A DNA stretch of 40,905 nucleotides, taken from positions 1 through 40,905 of the forward strand of contig CALVKD010000051.1 of NCBI GenBank assembly GCA_944332525.1, in the 5' to 3' direction. A program made the translations under genes and the position numbers. Shown here piece by piece: positions 1 to 6,892 of the stretch (its first letter is position 1; the number at the start of each line of letters is the position of its first letter). This DNA is from an uncultured Bacilli bacterium. GTDB taxonomy: Bacteria > Bacillota_I > Bacilli_A > RFN20 > CAG-449. Under the pieces are notes generated by a model. It was not told the DNA's origin. It worked only from the letters and a program-made list of their open reading frames with translations, and made no database searches.

Positions 1-40
1 GAGAACGCATATTATTTTTTGTTCCTTTTTGTCTTGCCAT
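1..40 (-). CDS. 5' end of an unidentified gene running off the left edge
   Basis: Only the first 13 codons are inside the window. The minus-strand reading begins MARQKGTKNN and has no stop before the edge. A perfect AGGAGG ribosome site (positions 53 to 48) lies 7 bases before the ATG, which is the main reason to call a gene. It lies downstream of the tetR terminator and reads the same way, so it is probably a separate unit. The product cannot be identified from 13 residues. Confidence 0.55.
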   Translation of the reverse strand, partial: MARQKGTKNNMRS

Positions 41-72
41 GATAGATCCTCCTTTTTAATAGAATAACAAAG

Positions 73-111
73 AAAAAAGTGGATGGGGCTTTTTTACCCT
101 TGTCCACTTTT
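73..111 (-). terminator. Rho-independent terminator after tetR
   Basis: A 9-bp perfect stem AAAAGTGGA/TCCACTTTT (75-83 with 103-111) has an internal GGG/CCC pairing and, read leftwards, runs into a T-rich tract. It lies just past the tetR stop codon and should end the leftward cobW-cobW-tetR operon. Confidence 0.75.
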
Positions 112-139
112 ACACTAGCACTTCATATTGACCTGCTTT

Positions 140-742
140 TTAATTATATCTACGTGAATATATTAAGAATGAATCTAAGGTTTTAGCAACCCCGTTTTTA
201 ATAATGTTATCCATTCTGTTCATCAGTTCTTCTAATGTGACATCTTTCCGGTTGTGGTACCAATCTTTAAGGCTATAGAAGAAGCCTCCGACTAAGAATT
301 CAATAGTGAAGAAAGTAGCAGCATCAGATTCTGGAGCAACTTTTTTAAATTCTTGATAAAGATAATTTGATAGCTCGGTAATGATTGATGATGTTAAATA
401 TTTAGAAAAATTGGATTCAAAGATTAGACCTCCATAATTTTTTGAGGTGATAAAGATCCGCGCGACCATGCCAATTAATAATTGAGGATTTTCAATGTAG
501 GCATTAATTGGATGTTTGGCGATGTTGTCAGTGATAATCTTCTTTAATTCACCTTCGATATCGACTAAGACATCAGCGATTGATGAATAATGGATATAGA
601 AAGTGTTACGGTTAATATCGCAGGCAGTTGCGATATCCGTGACGGTGATTTCACTTGATTGATGATGTTGAAGCTGATTGATGACGGCTTCTTTGATTTT
701 CTTTTTAGTCTCTAAAGTACGTTTATCAATTTTTCTGCTCAT
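140..742 (-). CDS. TetR/AcrR family transcriptional regulator
   Basis: A 200-residue DNA-binding repressor, the usual TetR size. The N-terminal helix-turn-helix is visible at about residues 32-56 (ITVTDIATACDINRNTFYIH), followed by a ligand-binding region whose C-terminal part (GGFFYSLKDW, about 150) resembles TetR proteins with short C-terminal domains. The ATG is preceded by AAGGAG at a good distance. It is the last gene of a leftward three-gene operon, 13 bp after the CobW-DUF1980 gene. The operon promoter carries a palindrome in its -35/-10 spacer (2905-2918), so autoregulation is plausible but inferred. The ligand is unknown; metal or metal stress is a guess from the neighbours. Confidence 0.9.
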   Translation of the reverse strand: MSRKIDKRTLETKKKIKEAVINQLQHHQSSEITVTDIATACDINRNTFYIHYSSIADVLVDIEGELKKIITDNIAKHPINAYIENPQLLIGMVARIFITSKNYGGLIFESNFSKYLTSSIITELSNYLYQEFKKVAPESDAATFFTIEFLVGGFFYSLKDWYHNRKDVTLEELMNRMDNIIKNGVAKTLDSFLIYSRRYN

Positions 743-755
743 GTTTATCTCCTTG

Positions 756-1697
756 TTAACGTAAGTCTAAAATTGGGTCCTTAATTTCTGGTATTTTAGT
801 GATTTCTAGAGGATAAAGGACGACTTCCTCTTCATCGTATTGATCGTTATATTCAATTTTGGCTTTAGCTTTAATCTTAATCCAAGAATCATCAGGGATA
901 TCTTGATTTAAGGTACCTCTGACTAAATAGCCATAGAGCTGGATATCATTCGCGCAGCAGGTGAGAACTTTTCTGCCAGCGATGAATTCATCTTTTTCAA
1001 GTTTATCGCTTCTGATAACCCAGGCATCAAAGGTAATAATTTTATCTTCGTAAGCTGGACGGTTATCAAATGTATCAATATAGAATATTCCAAAGTCTTC
1101 ATCTTTGATTTCAATTTCTGCTTGATTGAGATTATAAGGCAATTCTTTTTCAAAAGCTTCCATTGTTGAAAGGCAATCTTCGTTAATTAAGCAATATAAG
1201 CATTGAGAATTAATGACTCTTAAGGTTGTCTTATATGGGGCTAAGGAACTTCTGTCATCATGTAATTTAGTAAAGGCGACAACGTCGCTTGCCTTGATGA
1301 CATCGACGAATTGCTGACGCATATTTTTGAAGTAAATCGGGAAAGTTAATCCATCGATTAATGTAATAATTTGACTTATTTGATAGAACGATGGATAGGA
1401 GATTAATTGTTGATCCCAGAGAAAGTTCATCTCAATAACAATTCTTTTTGGCTTATATAATTTATAGATATCTGTTAAATGATCTTCGTTAAACTCGTCT
1501 TCGTTTTCTAAGGTCACCATTTCAACGTTATAGAGTTTTAACTCTTCTTTAGTGAAATCTTCTTCCCCTTCTTCACAGCGGATATAAAGCGTTTTGCCGC
1601 GTTTAGAAAATCCATCACGAGCGAAGGTCTTTTTTATGAATGTTGTTTTCCCGCTATCGAGAAAACCATTGATTAGAAATACTGGAATGTTTGGCAT
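756..1697 (-). CDS. CobW-like P-loop GTPase fused to a TIGR03943/DUF1980-like domain
   Basis: A two-domain, 313-residue protein. Residues 1-190 are a COG0523/G3E-type GTPase core with Walker A GFLDSGKTTF (about 11-20) and a TKLHD G4-like motif. The CxCC metal-transfer motif of canonical CobW proteins is absent at the usual place. Residues about 205-310 match the C-terminal half of the TIGR03943/DUF1980 family (B. subtilis YcgQ type), with the signature LTCCAND (C247, C248), a following Y-G-Y-L-V strand, DDSWIKI and a P-x-I-K-D-P end. In many Firmicutes DUF1980 is a separate protein encoded near a permease and a CobW GTPase, so here the two are joined. Only 2 bp separate it from the His-rich CobW gene upstream, so they are co-transcribed. 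A role in metal (zinc-type) trafficking is inferred. GTPase assignment is firm; DUF1980 assignment rests on motif recognition. Confidence 0.8.
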   Translation of the reverse strand: MPNIPVFLINGFLDSGKTTFIKKTFARDGFSKRGKTLYIRCEEGEEDFTKEELKLYNVEMVTLENEDEFNEDHLTDIYKLYKPKRIVIEMNFLWDQQLISYPSFYQISQIITLIDGLTFPIYFKNMRQQFVDVIKASDVVAFTKLHDDRSSLAPYKTTLRVINSQCLYCLINEDCLSTMEAFEKELPYNLNQAEIEIKDEDFGIFYIDTFDNRPAYEDKIITFDAWVIRSDKLEKDEFIAGRKVLTCCANDIQLYGYLVRGTLNQDIPDDSWIKIKAKAKIEYNDQYDEEEVVLYPLEITKIPEIKDPILDLR

Positions 1698-1699
1698 AC

Positions 1700-2854
1700 T
1701 TATAAACTCTTGATTAATTCGTTAATCTTGTCTTCGTTTAATTTGCTGCCGATGACAACTAATTTACCGACGACATCTGGTTCGCCTTCACGGATTTCAT
1801 AATCACCGGAAACAAAGTCATAGTAGTACCAATCTTTATTGTCTTCAGCTTTTAATACCCCTTTACTTCTGACGATAATACCTAAGTCTTCAGCATTCTT
1901 TAAAGTCTCTAAGAATTTAGTAAGGGATTCTTTATTGTAGGATTTACTAGTTTCAATACCGATAGCTTGGAAAACTTCATCAGCATCGTGTCCGTGGTGG
2001 TGATGGTGATGGCAGCAGTGATGCTCTTCATCGTGTTCATCTTCATCGTGATGATGGCAGCAATGATGTTCTTCATGGTGTTCATCTTCGTCGTGGTGAT
2101 GGCAGCAGTGATGCTCTTCATCGTGTTCATCTTCGTCATGGTGATGGCAGCAATGATGTTCTTCATGGCGTTCATCTTCATCGTGGTGATGGCAGCAGCA
2201 ATCATCGTCATCATCCATAGCTTCTTCAATTACCTGCTCTAACCATTTATCAGAGACTGAAGCTTTTTCTTCAAGTACTTCAAGAAGCTTATTTGGGTCG
2301 AGAGCGTTAATATCGGTGGTGATGATATTAGCATGGGTATTATGCTCTTTAATCATATTGACGATATCATCAACATCTTTATTTGCAACCTTATCAAGCT
2401 TTGAAACGATAATAGAATCGCAAGATTCAATTTGATTAATGAAGAATTCGCCAAAATTCTTTAAATAGATTTTAGCTTTCTTGCCGTCAACAACTGTCGC
2501 GACAATATTTAATTTTAACTCTGGTAAATTAACTTTTTTAATTGCTGCGAGGATATCGGATAATTTGCCGACACCTGATGGTTCGATAATAATTCTATCA
2601 GGGTGGTAGGTGGTGACTAATTCATCGATTGATGATTCAAAATCACCGACTAATGAGCAGCAGATGCAGCCAGCGTTAATTTCTTTAATTTTAATACCAG
2701 ATCCTTTGAGGAAAGAACCATCTATTCCGATTTCACCGAATTCATTTTCGATGATAACTACCTTTTCGTCTTTGATCTTTGATGTGAATAATTTTTTGAT
2801 TAATGTGGTTTTTCCCGAGCCGAGAAAACCGGAAATAACATCAATTTTAATCAT
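1700..2854 (-). CDS. COG0523/CobW-family metallochaperone GTPase with His/Cys/acid-rich repeat tail
   Basis: A G3E-family GTPase of 384 residues that should insert or deliver a metal ion, often zinc in this family, in the cytoplasm. It shows Walker A GFLGSGKTT (9-17), the family hallmark GCICC (CxCC, about residue 62), the SKLDK G4 motif (about 151) and a C-terminal CobW domain (VGKLVVIGSKL). Between GTPase and C-terminal domain, at about residues 217-285, lie five 15-residue units of the type CCHHHDEDEHDEEHH, a likely metal-binding hook. This is an unusually long His/Cys/Asp/Glu insert. First gene of the leftward operon: AGGAGG-like ribosome site and a good sigma-A promoter upstream. The metal is not decided by sequence. 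Confidence 0.9.
   Translation of the reverse strand: MIKIDVISGFLGSGKTTLIKKLFTSKIKDEKVVIIENEFGEIGIDGSFLKGSGIKIKEINAGCICCSLVGDFESSIDELVTTYHPDRIIIEPSGVGKLSDILAAIKKVNLPELKLNIVATVVDGKKAKIYLKNFGEFFINQIESCDSIIVSKLDKVANKDVDDIVNMIKEHNTHANIITTDINALDPNKLLEVLEEKASVSDKWLEQVIEEAMDDDDDCCCHHHDEDERHEEHHCCHHHDEDEHDEEHHCCHHHDEDEHHEEHHCCHHHDEDEHDEEHHCCHHHHHHGHDADEVFQAIGIETSKSYNKESLTKFLETLKNAEDLGIIVRSKGVLKAEDNKDWYYYDFVSGDYEIREGEPDVVGKLVVIGSKLNEDKINELIKSL
1999..2205 (-). repeat. 45-bp in-frame tandem repeat (five units) with 90-bp higher-order pattern
   Basis: The block GCAGCA (encoding Cys-Cys) recurs at 2012, 2057, 2102, 2147 and 2192, exactly 45 bp apart. Units 1 and 3, and units 2 and 4, are more alike than neighbours (CAGTGATGCTCTTCATCG versus CAATGATGTTCTTCATGG), so the array looks like a duplicated 90-bp pair. 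Because the unit is a multiple of three, copy-number change would lengthen or shorten the metal hook without a frameshift. Confidence 0.9.
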
Positions 2855-2895
2855 GATAATACCTCCATTTAAGAGAAAAAAATTTCCCCTTGTTG

Positions 2896-2924
2896 ATAAT
2901 AATTAAACAACATTGTTTTTTCAA
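2896..2924 (-). promoter_or_regulatory. Sigma-A promoter of the cobW-tetR operon with palindrome in the spacer
   Basis: On the minus strand TTGAAA (2924-2919), a 17-bp spacer and TATTAT (2901-2896) form a near-consensus promoter about 40 bp before the first cobW start. The spacer holds AAACAACATTGTTT (2905-2918), a 6-2-6 palindrome placed where a bound repressor would block RNA polymerase. It may be the operator of the operon's TetR protein; a Zur-type site was considered but does not match clearly. Confidence 0.6.
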
Positions 2925-2997
2925 GTGATTAGAAATTTTATTTTTAAATTATTTGCATGTGAATAGTTTTTTTGGCTAGAAACAGATTTTTTTAATA

Positions 2998-3025
2998 AAA
3001 AGTAGTTCTTTTTTGAACTACTTTT
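2998..3025 (-). terminator. Terminator hairpin after the yczE-like pseudogene
   Basis: A perfect 11-bp stem AAAAGTAGTTC/GAACTACTTTT with a six-base loop. Read leftwards it is followed by a T tract, so it fits termination of the minus-strand YczE-like remnant and insulates the cobW promoter from it. Confidence 0.75.
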
Positions 3026-3068
3026 GAATTAATTGATACAAATTATTTTTATGCGAAAAGTTTAGCTC

Positions 3069-3389
3069 CTATTTTTTGGTTTCTTTACTTAAAAGATTAT
3101 TTAGTAAACCAACAAAAATTGTCGCGGCAATAAATTGTAAAAATTGAAACCAATCTTATTGCTTTCTTAATAATATTATTTGAAAAACGACAAAAAGAAA
3201 ATTAACAATCATTGTTCTTACAGAAAATCCGGCTATTAAATTTAAAGCATAAGGGATGCTAGAAATAGGTGATGTACCAAGATTGGATTTAATTGAAAAA
3301 GCCACGCCAAATGCCATAAATATAAGTCCGATAAAAAGAATCAATATTCTCTTAACTGGGTGTGTAATTTTTTGCTTTGTTTCTTCCAT
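3069..3389 (-). pseudogene. YczE/YitT-like membrane protein gene, broken
   Basis: The first 77 residues read as a YczE-type integral membrane protein start: a short charged head, then TM1 (ILILFIGLIFMAFGVAFSI), the loop KSNLGTSPISSIP, and a second TM. A TAA at 3156-3158 interrupts it, but the same frame continues with DWFQFLQFIAATIFVGLLNN, which fits the next family segment, and ends at a TAG at 3069. Intact family members are about 200 residues, so at about 105 codons the gene has both an in-frame stop and a lost C-terminus. The start has a good AGGGGAA ribosome site. A functional short protein cannot be excluded. Confidence 0.65.
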
Positions 3390-3605
3390 AACTTCCCCTA
3401 ATTTTAATATGCTAATTTGTAATAAATTAATGCAATTTTATAAAAAAAAGCATATTTATTATAATTAGAACTTTTTCGAGGCAAAGGTTTAATAAAAAAT
3501 AAATAAAGTTAATTTTATATTACTATCATTTAATATATTTATTATTCTATAATAATGAAGTAGAACTTTATATGAACAAAGTTTAATTGTTATAGGTAAT
3601 GAAAG

Positions 3606-4457
3606 ATGAATGAATTTTTGAAATCAATAAAGGATTATTTTCTCTCGGGAGGAGTAGATTTAGTCCGCGGAATAACCATTATATTAGCGGGTTTTATGAT
3701 AATCCGTCTCTTTATTAGATTTTTAAAAAGAAATTTATATAAGAAGAAAAATGTTGATAAGACATTACCGAATTTTATTATATCTTTAGTAAATATTGCA
3801 TTGATATTTATTTTAGTTATTTATGCATTAGTTTTGCTAGGTGTTACACCAGATTCTATTGTTACGATTTTTTCTGTATTTTCTTTAGGTGTTTCTTTAG
3901 CTTTACAAGATACTATCACTTCTTTGGCTAATGGAATTATCATTATCGTCACAAAGCCTTTTGTTGAGGGGGAATACGTTTCTTTTTCTGGAACAGAGGG
4001 GACAGTTGTTTCTATTTCAATGTTTAATACAGTGTTGAAGACATTTGATGGTATGATGGTTACTATTCCTAATTCTACAATAACATCAGAAAATGTTAAA
4101 AATTATTCTCGTCTTCCAACAAGAAGAATTGATATATTAGTTCCAGTTGGATATGGTACGGATATTGGATTATTACACAAAGTAATAGATGAAGTTTTAG
4201 CAACGCAAACTAAAATTTTATCTGAACCTGCTCCTCAACTCGTTTTAAAAGATTATGGTGATTCAAACTTAAATTATTCTTTGAGAGCTTGGGTTCCAAC
4301 AGAAGTTTTCTGGGATATTTATTTTGCTTTAACTGAATCCATATTATTAGCTCTTAGAAAAGCTGATATTTCAATTGATTACAATCAATACGATGTTCAT
4401 ATTAAAGATGATTCGCGTGAAGAAATCATCGTAGCTAAGGAGGATGAACATGAATAA
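3606..4457 (+). CDS. MscS-family small-conductance mechanosensitive channel
   Basis: A 283-residue pore protein that releases solutes when the membrane is stretched. Three membrane helices lie at about 18-38, 56-79 and 83-108; the third has the small-residue pore pattern (FSLGVSLALQDTITSLANG). The beta domain follows (PFVEGEYVSFSG, TEGTVV, VTIPNSTI), then the alpha/beta vestibule domain (ILVPVGYGTDI). Length and order are normal for the MscS core family. The 3' end overlaps the next gene by 8 bp, indicating co-transcription. A possible -10 (TATAAT, 3548-3553) lies about 50 bp upstream, with a poor -35. Confidence 0.93.
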   Translation: MNEFLKSIKDYFLSGGVDLVRGITIILAGFMIIRLFIRFLKRNLYKKKNVDKTLPNFIISLVNIALIFILVIYALVLLGVTPDSIVTIFSVFSLGVSLALQDTITSLANGIIIIVTKPFVEGEYVSFSGTEGTVVSISMFNTVLKTFDGMMVTIPNSTITSENVKNYSRLPTRRIDILVPVGYGTDIGLLHKVIDEVLATQTKILSEPAPQLVLKDYGDSNLNYSLRAWVPTEVFWDIYFALTESILLALRKADISIDYNQYDVHIKDDSREEIIVAKEDEHE

Positions 4458-4983
4458 ACTATTGATAATTTTGAGTTCTGTTTCTTCTTCTATTACATCA
4501 TCAACCTCTTCAGAACCTGAACAAGTTACACCAAATATTTATCCTATTGGTGAAGCAATTTTCTATTATTGTTTATTTGTAGTTGTAGTAGTTTTATTTA
4601 TATTTTATATACTGAAAAGAGGTTCAGATAGTAAAGTTTTTTCTAATTTAGTCAATAAGTTAGGCCGTGATTGCGATCATTATTTAGATGTCATAACAAA
4701 AATTCAAAATGGTGCTGATATTACTAATTTTAAATTGAAGAAAAGATTTGGAAAAACTCTCTTAATACTAGCGCAGTTTGATACAATTTTTGTTCAGTAT
4801 AAGGAAAAGACAAGACTTGATAATTTTGATAAGTTATTAAGTGAAAAACAAAGCGTATATAGTAAAATAAAGAAATTTGAAAAAGATGATGAAATTACAT
4901 TAGAAGATTTAGTAGCTATTCAAGGTTATTTAGCTCACTTTAAAGGACAAATTGATCTTGTAAGAGGGTTAGTTAAACAATAG
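4450..4983 (+). CDS. Small membrane-anchored protein of unknown function
   Basis: Family not recognised. 177 residues: a Ser/Thr-rich N-terminus (about 9-21), one strong membrane helix at about 33-55 (FYYCLFVVVVVLFIFYIL), then a charged, mostly helical region of about 120 residues ending in FKGQIDLVRGLVKQ. The second ATG (4450) was chosen because AAGGAGG (4437-4443) abuts the first ATG at 4444 but sits 6 bases before 4450. It overlaps the mscS end and precedes rluB by one base, so translation is probably coupled. A link to the channel is only suggested by position. Confidence 0.75.
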   Translation: MNKLLIILSSVSSSITSSTSSEPEQVTPNIYPIGEAIFYYCLFVVVVVLFIFYILKRGSDSKVFSNLVNKLGRDCDHYLDVITKIQNGADITNFKLKKRFGKTLLILAQFDTIFVQYKEKTRLDNFDKLLSEKQSVYSKIKKFEKDDEITLEDLVAIQGYLAHFKGQIDLVRGLVKQ

Positions 4984-4984
4984 T

Positions 4985-5749
4985 ATGGAATTAGAAAGAT
5001 TACAAAAAATTATTTCTTCACGCGGATATTGTTCGCGGAGAAAAGCTGAAGAACTAATTTTAGCAGGGAAAGTTTTTGTCGAAGGAACAAAAATTGATTT
5101 TTTAGGCGCTAAATTTTTGCCTAATGTCAAGATAGAAATATGCGGTCAAGAAATAAAGAATACAGAAGAAAAAGTTGCTTTTGCTTTTAATAAACCATTA
5201 GGTGTTGTTTCCACAGCAAATGATGATCAAGGCAGAAGAACTGTAGTTGATTTTTTCAAAAACTTACCATACCGATTATATCCAGCAGGAAGACTTGATT
5301 ATAATACTGCAGGTTGCTTAATTGTTACTAATGATGGTGAATTAGCTGCGTTAATAACTCATCCATCATCGCATTTAGAAAAAGCGTATATCGCTACAGT
5401 TGAAGGTTATATTACAGACGAAGAATTGAGAACATTACACGATGGTGTAATGTTAGAAGATGGTATGACTTTGCCTTGTAAAGTTTTACTTGGAAAGCGT
5501 AATCAAGAAGTATCAATTATTAAATTGATTATCCATGAAGGTAGAAACCGTCAAGTAAGAAGAATGTGTGAAGCTGTCGGACATAATGTTAAATCACTTT
5601 ATAGAGAAAGTGTCGGAATAATTAATTGTAATGATATAGCTAGGGGTCATTACCGTCAGTTAACGTCACAAGAAATAACGCGTATTAAAGAGTTATGTCG
5701 CGATAATAAAGCTAATAATGTTATCCCAGACATCCGAAAGAAAAAATAA
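4985..5749 (+). CDS. rluB: 23S rRNA pseudouridine synthase, RluB/RsuA family
   Basis: Converts a uridine in large-subunit rRNA (position 2605 in the E. coli RluB case) to pseudouridine. 254 residues: an N-terminal S4 RNA-binding domain (about 3-48, RLQKIISSRGYCSRRKAEEL) and a catalytic domain with the motif GRLDYNTAG (catalytic Asp105), FNKPLGVVST at about 68, and the closing motif IIHEGRNRQVRRM. No clear ribosome site is seen; the ATG lies one base after the previous stop, so coupling is likely. RluB versus RsuA is judged from overall resemblance to Gram-positive RluB. Confidence 0.9.
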   Translation: MELERLQKIISSRGYCSRRKAEELILAGKVFVEGTKIDFLGAKFLPNVKIEICGQEIKNTEEKVAFAFNKPLGVVSTANDDQGRRTVVDFFKNLPYRLYPAGRLDYNTAGCLIVTNDGELAALITHPSSHLEKAYIATVEGYITDEELRTLHDGVMLEDGMTLPCKVLLGKRNQEVSIIKLIIHEGRNRQVRRMCEAVGHNVKSLYRESVGIINCNDIARGHYRQLTSQEITRIKELCRDNKANNVIPDIRKKK

Positions 5750-5752
5750 TAG

Positions 5753-5781
5753 TTGACACCTGTAAAGTTTAAAATCATAAT
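5753..5781 (+). promoter_or_regulatory. Promoter of the FMN riboswitch-ribU unit
   Basis: A perfect -35 TTGACA (5753-5758), 17-bp spacer and -10 CATAAT (5776-5781) start four bases after the rluB stop and would begin transcription just ahead of the aptamer. Confidence 0.75.
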
Positions 5782-5790
5782 GAAGATAGA

Positions 5791-5897
5791 AAACTTCAGG
5801 GTCAGGTGAAATTCCTTCCCGGCGGTATACCCCGCGCGCTTCGGCATGAACTAGTGAAATTCTAGTGGCGACAGTAAAGGCTGGATGAAAGAAGTAT
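5791..5897 (+). ncRNA. FMN riboswitch (RFN element)
   Basis: The conserved RFN core is clear: AGGGTCAGGTGAAATTCC, CCGGCGGTATACCCCGCG, CTAGTGAAATTCTAGTGGCG, ACAGTAAAGGCTGGATGAAA and GAAG. P1 pairs ACTTC (5793-5797) with GAAGT (5891-5895). TGAAAG (5886-5891), inside the aptamer 3' end, can pair with CTTTCA (5926-5931) in the downstream terminator, so an antiterminator competes with FMN-stabilised P1. When FMN is scarce ribU should be transcribed. The aptamer call is firm; the switch pairing is inferred. Confidence 0.95.
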
Positions 5898-5917
5898 TGT
5901 ACTTTTTTTTAAATGTT

Positions 5918-5941
5918 ATCCTGAGCTTTCAGGATTTTTTT
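5918..5941 (+). terminator. Riboswitch-controlled terminator before ribU
   Basis: Stem ATCCTGA/TCAGGAT (5918-5924 with 5929-5935), tetraloop GCTT and a seven-T run, placed between the FMN aptamer and the ribU ribosome site. A smaller AAGTA/TACTT hairpin with its own T run (5892-5910) lies just upstream and overlaps P1. Confidence 0.85.
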
Positions 5942-5962
5942 ATTTAAGGGAGGTACAAATCA

Positions 5963-6796
5963 ATGAAAAAATCTGGGCTCGGTAAAAACGTTTTCGTCGG
6001 AGTGATCGGTTTAGCCGTCATCATTTTGTCAATCGTTTTGTATGCCTTAAATTATCGGAGCGTTGTCGTTGTTACGCTTGATTTAGTCGGAGCTTTATTA
6101 ATGTTCTTGGCTATTTTCTTAAAAAGCGATACAGAAAGACAGAAAATGAATGTTCGCGACATTACCATCGTCGCAGTTATGGGAGCATTATCAGCATTAC
6201 TTTATATTTTTGTTAAGTTCCCTTTGCCGATTTTCCCGTCTTTCCTTGATATGCAAATATCGGAATTACCAGCTTTAATCACCGGCTTTGCTTATGGTCC
6301 AATTCCTGGCATAATGGTCATCTTAATCCGTTTTGTTATTAAACTTCCGTTTACTGGTACCGCGGCTGTCGGTGAAGTTACTGATTTAATTCTTGGATTA
6401 ATTGTTGTCGGTGTGTCTGCAACTATTTATAAGTATAAGAGAACCTTCAAATGGGCATTAATCGGTATGGCGATATCTATGGTTTTAGCTACTGGAGCAG
6501 CTTGCTTAACAAACGCCTTTATCTCTATTCCGTTCTACTTAGAGTTATACTTCCAAGGTTCATGGGAACCATTAATTGCGATGTGCTCAATGATTCCAGG
6601 TATCAACAAAGATAACTTTATGACTTTATATTTGCTAGTTGGTATCGTTCCATTTAATTTATTAAGATACTTGATAGTTTACTTATTAACCGTCATTCTT
6701 TATAAGAGATTACATATTCTTTTTGAAAGAATTTCTCATGGCAAATCTAAGAAAGAACAAAATCAAGAAATTAAGCAAACAGTCAATAATCAGTGA
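5963..6796 (+). CDS. ribU: Riboflavin ECF transporter substrate-binding subunit RibU
   Basis: Membrane S-component that binds riboflavin and works with the shared ECF ATPases and EcfT, not in this window. 277 residues with two extra N-terminal membrane helices (about 10-28 and 36-54) before the RibU core, which starts near 67 (ITIVAVMGALSALLYIFVKF) and shows the family pattern PLPIFPSFLDMQISELPALI, FAYGPIPG and LPFTGTAAVGE. The AAGGGAGG ribosome site is 10 bases before the ATG. The upstream FMN riboswitch supports the substrate call. Its TGA stop lies inside the following terminator. Confidence 0.95.
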   Translation: MKKSGLGKNVFVGVIGLAVIILSIVLYALNYRSVVVVTLDLVGALLMFLAIFLKSDTERQKMNVRDITIVAVMGALSALLYIFVKFPLPIFPSFLDMQISELPALITGFAYGPIPGIMVILIRFVIKLPFTGTAAVGEVTDLILGLIVVGVSATIYKYKRTFKWALIGMAISMVLATGAACLTNAFISIPFYLELYFQGSWEPLIAMCSMIPGINKDNFMTLYLLVGIVPFNLLRYLIVYLLTVILYKRLHILFERISHGKSKKEQNQEIKQTVNNQ

Positions 6797-6817
6797 GAGT
6801 TTATCTCTCACTTTTTT
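6792..6817 (+). terminator. Terminator overlapping the ribU stop codon
   Basis: Perfect stem AGTGAGAG/CTCTCACT (6792-6799 with 6805-6812) plus six Ts. The 5' arm contains the ribU TGA. Confidence 0.85.
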
Positions 6818-6861
6818 ATTAGTGAATCCGTTAATTAAATCATTTAAATGATTTATATATC

Positions 6862-6870
6862 TGCTATAAT
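6862..6870 (+). promoter_or_regulatory. Extended -10 promoter of the GH3 gene
   Basis: TGCTATAAT is a consensus extended -10 (TGnTATAAT), 22 bp before the GH3 ATG. No good -35 is seen, as expected for extended -10 promoters. A GAGG ribosome site follows at 6882-6885. Confidence 0.6.
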
Positions 6871-6892
6871 TATTTTTAGATGAGGTAATAAT

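Noticed and set aside
1999-2205. Regular 45-bp spacing as a possible CRISPR array
   Set aside because: The units are contiguous without unique spacers and lie in frame within a protein.
1967-2242. Long open frames on the other strand and in other frames across the cobW repeat
   Set aside because: They are by-products of the 45-bp repeat: low-complexity translation, no ribosome site, and the CobW frame is clearly the coding one.
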